Source of the DNA: an uncultured Acidimicrobiales bacterium
GTDB taxonomy: Bacteria > Actinomycetota > Acidimicrobiia > Acidimicrobiales > SHLQ01
NCBI GenBank assembly: GCA_937934655.1
Contig: CALGZB010000007.1
Coordinates: 1-43,597, forward strand
Direction of reading: 5' to 3'
Length of the DNA: 43,597 bases
The notes beneath the pieces are model-generated. The model had not been told where the DNA came from. It was given only the letters and a program-made list of their open reading frames with translations, and ran no database searches. Below are positions 1-8,362 of the stretch, piece by piece; position 1 is the stretch's first letter; each line of letters opens with the position of its first letter. A program made the translations under genes and the position numbers.

Positions 1-209
1 ACCGGTTCGCCGCTGTACCCACGTCGGAGAAACCAGACGACGGCATCGTTTTTGCCATGGAAGTCGGCGTCGACGATAAGACAGCGCTTTCGGCGGGTAA
101 GCCGACGAGGCTGTTCCGGAATTTTCCGCTGCTGCGCGACGTCGATAGCAAGTTGCAACTGTTTTGCATAGGACGATCTGGAGCCGGGCATCGTCACGAG
201 CGTAGACAT
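1..209 (-). CDS. N-terminal part of an unidentified protein, cut by the left window edge
   Basis: On the minus strand an open frame starts at ATG 207-209 and runs off the left edge, giving 69 visible codons. An in-frame TGA at 219-221 lies just upstream, so this is the first possible start, and a GAGCG sequence sits a few bases before it. The visible part ends in a stretch that looks like folded protein: a hydrophobic strand with acidic residues (LIVDADFHGKND) followed by VVWFLRRGYSGEP. I do not recognise the family. The alternative reading is non-coding DNA; a plus-strand frame at 57-275 overlaps it but ends in a low-complexity Arg-rich tail. Most of the protein lies outside the window, so confidence is low. 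Confidence 0.35.
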   Translation of the reverse strand, partial: MSTLVTMPGSRSSYAKQLQLAIDVAQQRKIPEQPRRLTRRKRCLIVDADFHGKNDAVVWFLRRGYSGEP

Positions 210-391
210 CGGAAGCGCTCACGAAGAGCGAATTTCACCGCGGCTACTTGGGGTCGCCGATCGGCGCTGATTTAAGTGGGTTGCCGGCGCGACGATTCAC
301 CCGGGATAGATTCGCCACTCCTCGCAACCGCACAACCGCACACCGCTAGAAAGTGCGTCCGCGGGTGGATTTCCTTACGGGTTTCTTTCGA

Positions 392-1048
392 CTAAACCCG
401 GCTGGTCTCGTAGGCCCACATTGCGAGTTCTACCCGATTCCGTAGCCCCAGCTTCATCATCAGCGCGGCAAGGTGCGTCTTGACGGTGCTGACACTGATG
501 TGGAGTTCGTCGGCGATTTCGGAGTTCGTGCGACCCCGAGCCACCGTGAGCAGGACTTCTTCTTCACGCTCGGTTAGCGGCGAGATGGGCTGCACTCGGT
601 CGGCGCCTTCCGACGGCGCTTCGGCGAACGATTCGAGAAGCCGGCCCGTGATGCTTGGGGCGATAAGCGCATCGCCGTTGGCGGCAGCATGAACCGCCTG
701 CTCGAGCAGCGCTGCTCCGGCATCTTTCAGAAGAAACCCACGTGCTCCAGCTTTGAGCGCACTATGCACGTACTCATCAAGATCGAAGGTCGTGATCACC
801 ACGATGGCCAAAGGATCAGCAACCTCTGGGCCAGCAAGTTCTCGGGTTGCCTCGATGCCGTCCATCTCTGGCATCCGAATATCGAACAGGCACACGTCGG
901 GACGGAGCTCGCGAGCGAGGTCGACGGCCTCCCGACCGGTCGCCGCTTCGCCCACAACCTCGATGTCTGGGTCGGTGGCCTCGAGAATCATTTTGAATCC
1001 GGTGCGGACCATCTCTTGGTCGTCGGCCAACAAGACTCGGATGGTCAT
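392..1048 (-). CDS. NarL/FixJ-type response regulator
   Basis: Cytoplasmic DNA-binding response regulator of 218 residues. The receiver domain covers about residues 1-120, with the acidic pair at D9-D10, the phosphoacceptor at D56 (in LFDIRMPEMDG), a Thr pair near 86-87 and the conserved Lys at 108. A LuxR-type helix-turn-helix follows at about 155-210 (LTEREEEVL, then NSEIADELHISVSTVKTH). I chose ATG 1048, giving MTIRVLLADDQ. The longer frame to 1090 adds 14 residues not expected in the family, and ATG 1048 overlaps the TGA of the upstream kinase gene by four bases (ATGA), which implies translational coupling. It should be phosphorylated by that kinase. Its target genes cannot be told from the sequence; the divergent lipoprotein gene at 2322 is one candidate. 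Confidence 0.93.
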   Translation of the reverse strand: MTIRVLLADDQEMVRTGFKMILEATDPDIEVVGEAATGREAVDLARELRPDVCLFDIRMPEMDGIEATRELAGPEVADPLAIVVITTFDLDEYVHSALKAGARGFLLKDAGAALLEQAVHAAANGDALIAPSITGRLLESFAEAPSEGADRVQPISPLTEREEEVLLTVARGRTNSEIADELHISVSTVKTHLAALMMKLGLRNRVELAMWAYETSRV

Positions 1049-2199
1049 GCTGGAACTCCCGATCGTGGAAGCGCCGCCTCGACGACCCACCCGCCGGTTG
1101 TGCCAGGCGCAGCTCGAAATCGTCCGTCGAGGAGTGCGGCTCGCTCGGCCATACCGATGAGCCCGAAACCAGCCGACCGGTCGTTCAACGTTTGCTTGCG
1201 GCCATCGTCGGCAATGGTGAGATGAACGTCAGTGGCATCGGCGACCACGGAGATCCGAATCTCGCTGGCGTCTCGGGCGTGACGCCGGGCGTTGGTTGTG
1301 GCCTCTTGGGCAATACGAAACAGGCTCGACTCGACCGATGCGCTCAGCGAATCAAATGCGCCGGCTATGTCGACCAACACCGGGGGCTGGGCGGTCGGGT
1401 CAGCCAAGGCTTGGATCTCTCGGATTCCAGCATGCGGCGCTAGTGCGGCCGGGTCGTCGGCGCTGCGGAGGGCCCGAACCATTTGCCGCATTTCGTCGAG
1501 GGTCCGGGTAGCCTCGCTCTCGATATCGTCCAGCGCACCTATCGCTGCATCGGGACGAGTAGCACCCACCGCTTTGCCCGCCTGCGCCCGGATTGCGATT
1601 GCCGATATGTGATGAGCCACGGTGTCGTGCAGCTCGCGGGCAAACTCGGCCCGTTCGTTGGATCGTGCCGCCAACACCTCTTTGGCATGCCGGATCGCAC
1701 GGTTTCGCACGACGATCCCAGCACCGTAGGGAACGAGCCATATCACGCTATTGATGAGCGACTCGATCACTGTCGCGATTGCCGAGACACCGGGCAACCC
1801 CTCGGCGCTAAAGGTGGCATCGACGGTACTGATCGACGGGCCGACCAGCACGACGATGATGAGACCAATGAGCGCATGGCGTCCCGATGCCCACCGGGCA
1901 ACCGCGTAGACCACCACCATCACACCGATGACGCTCAGGTCGCGGCTTGGGTCTGCCGTCTGCGCTGCAACCAAAGCGATAACAAGTGCCGCCATGCAGG
2001 CGACGAGTGGCCACCTCTTTCGAAACCACACAGCGGCGGCAAGGGGAAGGAGCAATGCAAATGCTGAAGCGGTCGAAACGTCGGACTGGAGGAAGCCGAA
2101 GGCAACAACAGCGGAGAGCACGATGTCCCACCGCGACCGGTCGGCCGACTGGCTCGGTGAAGCGAGAATCGTCTCGAGAAGGCTTCTCATACCTCTCAC
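1045..2199 (-). CDS. DesK/NarX-type sensor histidine kinase
   Basis: Membrane histidine kinase of 384 residues, the partner of the response regulator that overlaps its 3' end. About residues 25-165 are hydrophobic and make roughly five membrane spans with no large extracellular domain, so the sensor is probably within the membrane. The HisKA_3 dimerisation helix carries the phosphorylated His at 191 in FARELHDTVAHH. The HATPase domain follows, with the N box around N303 (FRIAQEATTNARRHA), a DDG at 331-333 and a glycine-rich GFGLIGM at 344-350. A second Met three codons in (2190) is an equally good start. The signal sensed is unknown. Actinobacterial pairs of this type often control neighbouring transporter or envelope genes. 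Confidence 0.93.
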   Translation of the reverse strand: MRGMRSLLETILASPSQSADRSRWDIVLSAVVAFGFLQSDVSTASAFALLLPLAAAVWFRKRWPLVACMAALVIALVAAQTADPSRDLSVIGVMVVVYAVARWASGRHALIGLIIVVLVGPSISTVDATFSAEGLPGVSAIATVIESLINSVIWLVPYGAGIVVRNRAIRHAKEVLAARSNERAEFARELHDTVAHHISAIAIRAQAGKAVGATRPDAAIGALDDIESEATRTLDEMRQMVRALRSADDPAALAPHAGIREIQALADPTAQPPVLVDIAGAFDSLSASVESSLFRIAQEATTNARRHARDASEIRISVVADATDVHLTIADDGRKQTLNDRSAGFGLIGMAERAALLDGRFRAAPGTTGGWVVEAALPRSGVPA

Positions 2200-2321
2200 T
2201 GTACGGAACCCCGAGTGACGGCGGATCAGCCAAAAGAATGACTTCTGCGCCCGCCAATCAGCTGATTCACAATGGCTGAGAGGCCGATGTTTCGGGTAGT
2301 CGCAACGTTCACAGTGAGTGC

Positions 2322-4256
2322 ATGACCACTACATCCACACCCTCAAAGCTCCTCATCCGACTCCTCGCAACACTTGCCGCTCTGCTTGCCGTTGCACTGC
2401 TGGCGGCGGCGTGTTCGTCAGCCGACACCCAGACCGCGCAAGTCGCAGGCGACGCCGACCCACCAGTCGCCGAAGCCGATACCTCGACTCCCGACCCGCA
2501 ACCGACCACCAGCACAACCTCAACGTCAACTACAGCGCCGCCCGAGATGGTCGAAACCATCGAATGGACCGACTGTGGCCGGCTGCAATGCGCGACCGTC
2601 GACGTGCCGATCGACTACGAAGATCCAGACTCCGAGACGATTGCTATCGCCATCAACAAACGGTCTGCCGACCGGCCTGAGGAACGCATTGGTTACCTTC
2701 TCACGAACCCGGGAGGCCCTGGAGCGACTGGCCTTGGACATGTTCAACAGGCCGAAGGCCTCTACGACTCGGCCATTCTTGACCGGTTCGACATCATCGG
2801 TTTCGACCCTCGTGGCACCGGCGAATCCGAACCGGCACTGAGCTGTGGAACCGACGCCGAACAGTCGGCGATTATCGAAGCCTCGAAGAGCGACGCTGGC
2901 TATCCCGAGTACCCATCGCCCGAATACCTGGTACTCGGCGAAGCGCTCATCGATCTCTGTTTCGCAGAGTCCGGCCCGGCATTTAGTCGGGTGCATGCCG
3001 AATACGTGGCCCGCGACATGGACGAGATCCGCGCGGCACTCGGTGCTGACGAGATCAGCTTCCACGGACTGTCATGGGGCGCCCACATCGGTGTTTGGTA
3101 CGCCACGCTCTTCCCCGATCACACCCGGGCAATGGTGATCGACGCCGCGCTCGACCCCACGCAGGTGGGCCACACCCGCATCGAGATGGCTACCGCTTAT
3201 GAGGGATTGTTCCGGCAAGCGCTGGAGGCATGCGACAGCACGTGTCCGATCTACAACGATGGCGACCCGGTGGCCTACTACCTCAATGCTATTGAGAAGT
3301 TCGATCTTGTCGTCGAGGCCATGGGCGAGGGCGGAAATCTCGGAAATGCGCTTCTTGAACCTGTCTATAGTGCCGGTAGCTACCCGGCGCTCTGGAAAGC
3401 GATCTTTGAACTCGGCGACAACGACAACCCGTTGCCGTTCGTCGAGCTCGGCTCAACAGCCGGTAGCAACCCGACAGCGGCAGAACTGGCGATCGTTGAA
3501 CGACACGACTGGACGAGGACGTCGGCGAACTGTGTCGACGAGTTTGTCTTGCACCCTCAGGTAACCCGCGACTACCTGCTGACCGAGGAAGTTGTGATCG
3601 AGCAGCCGCTCCTCAATGCCGCTTTCGCTGGCCTCGCACCTGCAGATGAAAGCACTGGTCCAGATCTCAACTTCTGTGCCTTCTTGCAACCAACAGCTCC
3701 AGCCTCATTCACCGGCACCTTCGACGGCGGCAACGTACCGATCGTGGTCGTGGCCAATGCGTTCGAAGGGCCGGTTCCCTACGGCCAGTCCAAGACCATG
3801 GCCTCCAAGGTCCTGGCCGACGGTTACCTCGTCGACGTTCTCGGTAGTCGTGGACACGTGGTGTATCCGTTGAACCAGTGTGTTGTCGACATTGTTGATG
3901 CCCACTTGCTCACATTGGCGTTGCCCAACGATGCCGTGACGACATGCGAAGCGGAATCACTCACCGACGATCTCGGCGACAATGGCGCTGTCGTCACAGG
4001 CGATGCGTTCGACAAGCTGGCCGAGCAGCGCTTCGGCCAATGTGTCGGCCGGGTCATGGCAGCGATCGGCGACATCGATGAGGCCCAAGCCCGAGCAACC
4101 CTGGTTTGTGAGGCGCTCATCAACGCAGCGGTTAACGCGGAAGGCCCGAGCGGCCTCGAGAACGTGACGCTGCTCGACCGACTCCTCGACCAAGCCATCG
4201 AGGACGCTCAGAACCTCCCCCTTACAGAGCTCGGATCCGATACCGACGACGAGTAG
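2322..4256 (+). CDS. TAP-type alpha/beta hydrolase lipoprotein (tripeptidyl aminopeptidase family)
   Basis: Exported lipoprotein of 644 residues. A signal sequence ends in the lipobox LAAAC with the lipidated Cys at 31. A Pro/Thr/Ser-rich linker of about 45 residues then leads to an alpha/beta-hydrolase fold. The oxyanion region reads LLTNPGGPGATG and the nucleophile elbow is GLSWG, with Ser251. The C-terminal TAP-like part has the likely catalytic His at 512 in GSRGHVVYP. Relatives (Streptomyces SlpD/SlpE, tripeptidyl aminopeptidases) remove short peptides from the N-termini of exported proteins or hydrolyse esters; the substrate here is not determined. About 100 residues after the His form an Asp/Glu-rich helical tail. 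The gene is divergent from the two-component operon across 122 bases. Confidence 0.88.
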   Translation: MTTTSTPSKLLIRLLATLAALLAVALLAAACSSADTQTAQVAGDADPPVAEADTSTPDPQPTTSTTSTSTTAPPEMVETIEWTDCGRLQCATVDVPIDYEDPDSETIAIAINKRSADRPEERIGYLLTNPGGPGATGLGHVQQAEGLYDSAILDRFDIIGFDPRGTGESEPALSCGTDAEQSAIIEASKSDAGYPEYPSPEYLVLGEALIDLCFAESGPAFSRVHAEYVARDMDEIRAALGADEISFHGLSWGAHIGVWYATLFPDHTRAMVIDAALDPTQVGHTRIEMATAYEGLFRQALEACDSTCPIYNDGDPVAYYLNAIEKFDLVVEAMGEGGNLGNALLEPVYSAGSYPALWKAIFELGDNDNPLPFVELGSTAGSNPTAAELAIVERHDWTRTSANCVDEFVLHPQVTRDYLLTEEVVIEQPLLNAAFAGLAPADESTGPDLNFCAFLQPTAPASFTGTFDGGNVPIVVVANAFEGPVPYGQSKTMASKVLADGYLVDVLGSRGHVVYPLNQCVVDIVDAHLLTLALPNDAVTTCEAESLTDDLGDNGAVVTGDAFDKLAEQRFGQCVGRVMAAIGDIDEAQARATLVCEALINAAVNAEGPSGLENVTLLDRLLDQAIEDAQNLPLTELGSDTDDE

Positions 4257-4288
4257 CCCGGCCGCAGTCAACAGCAAGAAACAATGGT

Positions 4289-4323
4289 GCGGTTGAGAAT
4301 CTGAAACCCAGGTTCTCGACCGC
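4289..4323 (+). terminator. Candidate hairpin after the TAP hydrolase gene
   Basis: An 11-bp stem (GCGGTTGAGAA at 4289-4299 against TTCTCGACCGC at 4313-4323, one G-T pair) with a 13-base loop lies 32 bases after the hydrolase stop codon. No T-run follows, so it may act as a weak or Rho-assisted terminator or an mRNA-stabilising structure. Confidence 0.35.
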
Positions 4324-4368
4324 ATTGCCTTGCCTCCAGTCGAAACCGCCCTCCCCTAGCTGGTCAAA

Positions 4369-4384
4369 CGGTTCCGCGGAACCG
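4369..4384. promoter_or_regulatory. 16-bp perfect palindrome upstream of sufU
   Basis: CGGTTCCGCGGAACCG reads the same on both strands. It sits in the 247-base gap between the TAP hydrolase gene and sufU, 119 bases before the sufU start. A dimeric repressor site is possible, but no regulator in the window points to it and chance is not excluded. Confidence 0.3.
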
Positions 4385-4503
4385 CTTGTCGACAGCAAAA
4401 TCGGACCCGACGGTTCGAGCGATACCAGCGGCGGGAGGCGGTTTCGATATCTTTCGGCTACGAAATTCTTCGATTTCCAATCGCAGATAACCTTCGGCCA
4501 ATC

Positions 4504-4956
4504 ATGGATATCTACGATCACTACCGATCTCCTCGCAATAAGGGCGAGCTCCCACCGCCGGCGCACCGGGCCGAGGGCTTCAACCCACTATGCGGCGACG
4601 AGATCATTCTGACCCTCGAGATTGAAGATGGCACCCTCAACGATCTCAAGTTTGACGGGCACGGCTGCTCGATCAGCCTGTCATCGGTTTCGATGATGAC
4701 AGTCGCCGTCAAAGGCAAGTCGACCAAAGAAGCTCGCAATTACATCTCGGCGTTCAAGAACATGATGACCATTCATCAGCACGACCTTGGCGATCACGAG
4801 CATGGCGAGCTTGAGGAGACCAACCCCGAACCCGACCTCGGCGGTCTCGAAGGATTCAAAGCTGTCGTGAAGTTTCCGGTACGCATCCAATGCGCCAACC
4901 TTGGATGGAACACCCTGGCCCAAGCGCTCGACGAATTCGGATCCCCCGAGGCATAG
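4504..4956 (+). CDS. sufU: SufU-type iron-sulfur cluster assembly / sulfur-transfer protein
   Basis: Cytoplasmic protein of 150 residues of the SufU/IscU family. The three zinc or cluster ligand cysteines are present with the Asp: C30 and D32 in NPLCGDE, C55 in GHGCSIS, and C130 in RIQCANLGW. The region between the second and third Cys is long and includes a His/Glu-rich stretch (about 91-108), as in SufU rather than IscU. In Gram-positive bacteria SufU takes sulfur from the cysteine desulfurase SufS and feeds the SufBCD scaffold. No sufS, sufB, sufC or sufD lies in the window, so the gene is away from its usual operon or the rest of the system is elsewhere. The ATG at 4504 gives the family N-terminus (MDIYDHYRSPRNKG). 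Confidence 0.9.
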   Translation: MDIYDHYRSPRNKGELPPPAHRAEGFNPLCGDEIILTLEIEDGTLNDLKFDGHGCSISLSSVSMMTVAVKGKSTKEARNYISAFKNMMTIHQHDLGDHEHGELEETNPEPDLGGLEGFKAVVKFPVRIQCANLGWNTLAQALDEFGSPEA

Positions 4957-5007
4957 GAGTAGCCGAGGTACTGACTACCTCTGGCGAATCGCCGGCGAGG
5001 ACTATGA

Positions 5008-6462
5008 CTACAGTCCGACTATTTCGCGTAGGAACGCTGTGTCGAGATGCTCTTCGACGGCATCGGCTAGTGCTTCGAAGGTTTGCTCCAAAACCGGCTC
5101 CGGACGAACACCAAACAGTCTCTCGAGCACGTCGGGCGATTCGAGGAGGCCGTGGATGGTGGTGGCCATCACCGCGTCGTTGGCGAACACTTGACCCCCG
5201 GAGGAAACCATCGATCCGGTATCGCCCAGAGCCGACGATCGACCATGACGAATCTCGTACCCCTCAACCTCGCAGCCGCTGAGCGCCGACCATCGACCGG
5301 GCAGGTTGGGTAGTCGAAGCTGCGTCATCGAGGTGAGCTTCTCTTCGGCGAAGTCGGTTACAAAGGGAAGAAGGCCAAGACCGTCGACGTTGCCGGCAGC
5401 TTGGCCGTCGGTTCGTCCTTCGACCCCGGTTGGGTCGTTGATCGACTCGCCGATCATCTGACACCCGCCGCAGATTCCGAGCACCGGGTTGCCAGCGGCC
5501 ACTCGTCGGGCGATTCCTTCGGCTTGGCCGGTGGATCGCAACCATTGCAGATCGGACACCACATGTTTGCTGCCCGGAAGAATCACCAGATCGGCGGCTT
5601 CGATCTCCTGGGCCGTGGTGGTAAATCGCACCGCCGCCACATGAGCGAGAAGGTGAAACTCATCGACGTTGGAGCCAAACGGCAGCCGAGGTATCGCCAC
5701 CACTGGCGCTCCGACCGGTGGTGTTGCTCGAACGGTGGCGCCCTCTTCGTCCGGCAGTTCGTGCTGCATCATCGGCAGCACTCCAACGTTGGCCATGCCC
5801 GTCAAACGGGTGACGTGCTCGGGCGCCGGGGCTAGCAGCGATTGGTCGCCCCGGAACTTGTTAAGGACGAAACCCGCGAGACGTTCCTGTGTGCTGCTCG
5901 GCGCCAAGGCATGCGTACCAGCAAGGTGAGCGAACGCTCCCCCACGATCGATGTCGCTCACCAACAAGGCAGCGCCATCAACATGCCGGAGCATGCGGTT
6001 GTTCACCAGGTCGACCAGGTTGATCTCGGCCGGGCTGCCTGCACCTTCGAGGATCACCAGATCGTGAGCTGCGGACACCTCGGCGAACCCGGCGGTCATC
6101 GCGGGCCAAAGAATCGACGACCGATGCTCCCACGGCATCTCGGTGACCTCGGGAGCAGCACGACCGTTGAGCACTACCTGGCTGCGAGTGTCGCCCTCGG
6201 GTTTGATGAGAACCGGGTTCATCGCAATGGTCGGGTCCACTTGCGCTGCCCGGGCTTGAAGCCACTGCGCCACACCGATTTCGCCGCCCTCAACCACTCG
6301 GGCATTGTTGGACATGTTCTGCGCTTTGAACGGCGCCACGTCCACACCCTGTCGGGCAAACCAACGACCAAGCGCCGTGACCAGCAGGCTCTTGCCTGCA
6401 TCAGAGGTACAGCCCAAAACCATGAGCGGTCGAAGCTTGTTTCGGTTGGACGCGCTGGTCAT
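5008..6462 (-). CDS. cobQ: Cobyric acid synthase CobQ
   Basis: Enzyme of 484 residues that amidates four side chains of adenosyl-cobyrinic acid a,c-diamide with glutamine and ATP, giving cobyric acid in the cobalamin pathway. The N-terminal P-loop region reads MVLGCTSDAGKSLL, followed by the family signature FKAQNMSNNA. The middle contains LEGAGSPAEINL. The C-terminal class I glutamine amidotransferase domain has its nucleophile Cys at 331 in GICGGCQM, with GYEIRHG and the late His in TTIHG. Length and motif order fit CobQ and not the shorter GatD of the MurT-GatD pair. No other cob gene is in the window. It starts directly after the Lrp-family gene (no bases between), so the two may be cotranscribed. 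Confidence 0.95.
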   Translation of the reverse strand: MTSASNRNKLRPLMVLGCTSDAGKSLLVTALGRWFARQGVDVAPFKAQNMSNNARVVEGGEIGVAQWLQARAAQVDPTIAMNPVLIKPEGDTRSQVVLNGRAAPEVTEMPWEHRSSILWPAMTAGFAEVSAAHDLVILEGAGSPAEINLVDLVNNRMLRHVDGAALLVSDIDRGGAFAHLAGTHALAPSSTQERLAGFVLNKFRGDQSLLAPAPEHVTRLTGMANVGVLPMMQHELPDEEGATVRATPPVGAPVVAIPRLPFGSNVDEFHLLAHVAAVRFTTTAQEIEAADLVILPGSKHVVSDLQWLRSTGQAEGIARRVAAGNPVLGICGGCQMIGESINDPTGVEGRTDGQAAGNVDGLGLLPFVTDFAEEKLTSMTQLRLPNLPGRWSALSGCEVEGYEIRHGRSSALGDTGSMVSSGGQVFANDAVMATTIHGLLESPDVLERLFGVRPEPVLEQTFEALADAVEEHLDTAFLREIVGL

Positions 6463-6927
6463 TTAGTCGAGCTCGTGTTTGGTGGTGTCATAGACGGTGC
6501 GGATCGCAAAGTTTGATCGAATCCGAGCCACCGCTGGTAGCCGAGCCAAATATTGCTTATGGATACGCTCGTAGTCGACAGTGTCGGCCACCGAGAGATG
6601 AAGGATGTAGTCGTACTCCCCCGCCATGAGGTGACACGACATCACCTCGGGGCACTCGGCCACTGCCTCTTCGAATGCATCGAGCTTTTCTTCGGCTTGC
6701 GAGTCGAGGCTGATCTCGACAAACACATCGACCGAACGGCCGATCTTGCTGGGGTCCACCAGCATCACGAAACCAGCGATGACCCCGGTGTCTTCGAGTC
6801 GACGAACCCGACGCAGGCACGCCGACGGCGACAGGCCCACCCGGTCTGCCACATCGATGTTGGGCAGCCGAGCGTCGGTCTGCAGGAGGTTCAGAATCTG
6901 TCGATCGATTGCGTCCAAATTCTCCAT
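6463..6927 (-). CDS. Lrp/AsnC-family transcriptional regulator
   Basis: DNA-binding regulator of 154 residues. An N-terminal winged helix-turn-helix (about 1-55; DAIDRQILNLLQTDAR, then LSPSACLRRVRRLE) is followed by an RAM ligand-binding domain (about 65-150, with HLMAGEYDYIL). I chose ATG 6927 (MENLDAIDR); the longer frame to 6936 would need a TTG start. The divergent neighbour is alanine dehydrogenase. This arrangement matches the mycobacterial AldR-ald pair, where an Lrp-type protein senses alanine and controls ald, so it is probably the ald regulator; that role is inferred from position. Its gene abuts cobQ downstream. Confidence 0.92.
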   Translation of the reverse strand: MENLDAIDRQILNLLQTDARLPNIDVADRVGLSPSACLRRVRRLEDTGVIAGFVMLVDPSKIGRSVDVFVEISLDSQAEEKLDAFEEAVAECPEVMSCHLMAGEYDYILHLSVADTVDYERIHKQYLARLPAVARIRSNFAIRTVYDTTKHELD

Positions 6928-6938
6928 ACGCAACAAAG

Positions 6939-6967
6939 TATGCGCCTTTGTATCGATTGACGCAATA
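6939..6967. promoter_or_regulatory. Candidate Lrp-type operator between the regulator and ald
   Basis: In the divergent region an imperfect inverted repeat with arms TATGCGCC and GACGCAATA is separated by 12 bases, starting 12 bases upstream of the regulator start. The spacing and dyad shape fit Lrp/AsnC binding. This is pattern evidence only. Confidence 0.35.
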
Positions 6968-7088
6968 CCAGAGCGTCTAACCGGGTAGTTGGCCCCCTAT
7001 TTGCAATCGGTGACTGCAGTCACTTCACTACCGTTGTCTCCAGAAGGCGCTCGCCTGGGCGCCCCACAGAGCTGTGGAGAACAACGCA

Positions 7089-8201
7089 ATGATCATTGGC
7101 GTACCTACCGAGATCAAAGATGCCGAACGTCGGGTCGGCCTCACCCCCAACAGCGTGCGAGAAGCAGCCCTTCGCGGCCACGACGTTCTCATCCAAAAGG
7201 GTGCCGGACTCGGGTCGGGCTTCACCGATGCCGAATACGAAAACGCCGGCGCCAAACTCATCGCTACCGCCGACGACCTCTTCGCCAGCTCGGAGATGAT
7301 CGTCAAAGTGAAGGAACCCCAAGCTATCGAGCGGGCTCGCCTCACCCCCGACCACACCCTCTTCACCTACCTCCACCTCGCCCCCGACCGCCCCCAGACC
7401 GACGACCTCGTCGCAAGCGGCTGCATGGCCGTTGCCTACGAAACCGTCACCGACCGCAACGGACGCCTCCCCCTTCTGGCCCCGATGTCGCAGGTCGCTG
7501 GCCGTATGTCGATCCAGGCTGGCGCCAACTTCCTCGAGGCCCCACACGGTGGTTCGGGAGTTCTTCTCGGCGGCGTTCCCGGCGTAGCCCCCGGCCGCAT
7601 CGTGGTTATCGGCGGTGGCGTTGTTGGAAGCAACGCCATCGAGATGGCTATCGGCATCGGCGCCGACGTCACCGTTCTCGACCGCGACCCCAACGTGCTC
7701 GAGTCGCTCAACGCCCGCTTCGGTCCAGTACTTCGCACCATCTACTCAACCGCAGCAGCGCTCGACGAATACGTCGTCGCCGCCGACCTTGTTGTTGGTG
7801 CCGTCCTTATCCCTGGCGCAGCAGCCCCCAAGCTGGTTACCCGAGACATGATCAGCCGCATGCGCCCCGGCTCGGTCGTCGTCGATGTCGCCATCGACCA
7901 GGGCGGAAGCTTCGAGACCTCGAAGGCAACCACCCACAGCGACCCGGTCTACGTCGTCGATGATGTTGTCCACTACTGCGTGGCCAACATGCCAGGCGGC
8001 GTGCCCCGCACCTCGACGCTGGCCCTCAACAACGCAACGCTTCCCTTTACCCTTGCGCTCGCTGCAGATCCGAAGAAGGCCCTTCTCGCCGATCCGCACC
8101 TTCTCAACGGCCTCAACGTTTTCGACGGTAAGATCACCGACGCTGCGGTTGCCGAGGCACTCGACATGGAGTTCCACGACCCGGTCGAACTGCTGAGCTA
8201 A
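7089..8201 (+). CDS. ald: Alanine dehydrogenase
   Basis: NAD-dependent enzyme of 370 residues that interconverts L-alanine with pyruvate and ammonium. The N-terminus is typical of the family (MIIGVPTEIK...RVGLTP). The catalytic pair is Lys75 (in VKVKEP) and His96 (in TYLHLAPD). The Rossmann domain has the dinucleotide motif VIGGGVVGSNA, then TVLDRD for NAD preference. The C-terminal part has NMPGGVPRTST. ATG 7089 is preferred over an in-frame GTG at 7074 because GGAG at 7076-7079 lies nine bases ahead of it and the protein then starts as its relatives do. It is divergent from an Lrp-family gene that probably regulates it. A hairpin terminator follows at 8257. Confidence 0.96.
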   Translation: MIIGVPTEIKDAERRVGLTPNSVREAALRGHDVLIQKGAGLGSGFTDAEYENAGAKLIATADDLFASSEMIVKVKEPQAIERARLTPDHTLFTYLHLAPDRPQTDDLVASGCMAVAYETVTDRNGRLPLLAPMSQVAGRMSIQAGANFLEAPHGGSGVLLGGVPGVAPGRIVVIGGGVVGSNAIEMAIGIGADVTVLDRDPNVLESLNARFGPVLRTIYSTAAALDEYVVAADLVVGAVLIPGAAAPKLVTRDMISRMRPGSVVVDVAIDQGGSFETSKATTHSDPVYVVDDVVHYCVANMPGGVPRTSTLALNNATLPFTLALAADPKKALLADPHLLNGLNVFDGKITDAAVAEALDMEFHDPVELLS

Positions 8202-8256
8202 CACCCGTCCGTCCGATACAGGATCCCCCCAATAAAGAACCCAACAAATCGAATCT

Positions 8257-8298
8257 GTCCGACCCTGACCGCCAAGAGGGTCGGGCAGGCTCATTTTT
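8257..8298 (+). terminator. Intrinsic terminator after ald
   Basis: A 10-bp stem (8257-8266 with 8277-8286, core CCGACCCT/AGGGTCGG, one G-T pair) with a 10-base loop is followed by a T5 run at 8294-8298. It lies 55 bases after the ald stop and ahead of the next lipoprotein gene. Confidence 0.75.
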
Positions 8299-8362
8299 AG
8301 GGAGCTTCCCTCGCGACTCCCGCAGTCCTTAGGGGCAGCCGACATCCGCCGATAGAAACGGG

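Noticed and set aside
57-275. Plus-strand frame of 72 codons at the left end
   Set aside because: It has a low-complexity Arg/His-rich end and overlaps a better minus-strand frame; no family features seen.
5008-6462. GatD or MurT-partner amidotransferase instead of CobQ
   Set aside because: The full N-terminal P-loop synthase domain with FKAQNMSNNA is present and the length fits CobQ; no murT is next to it.
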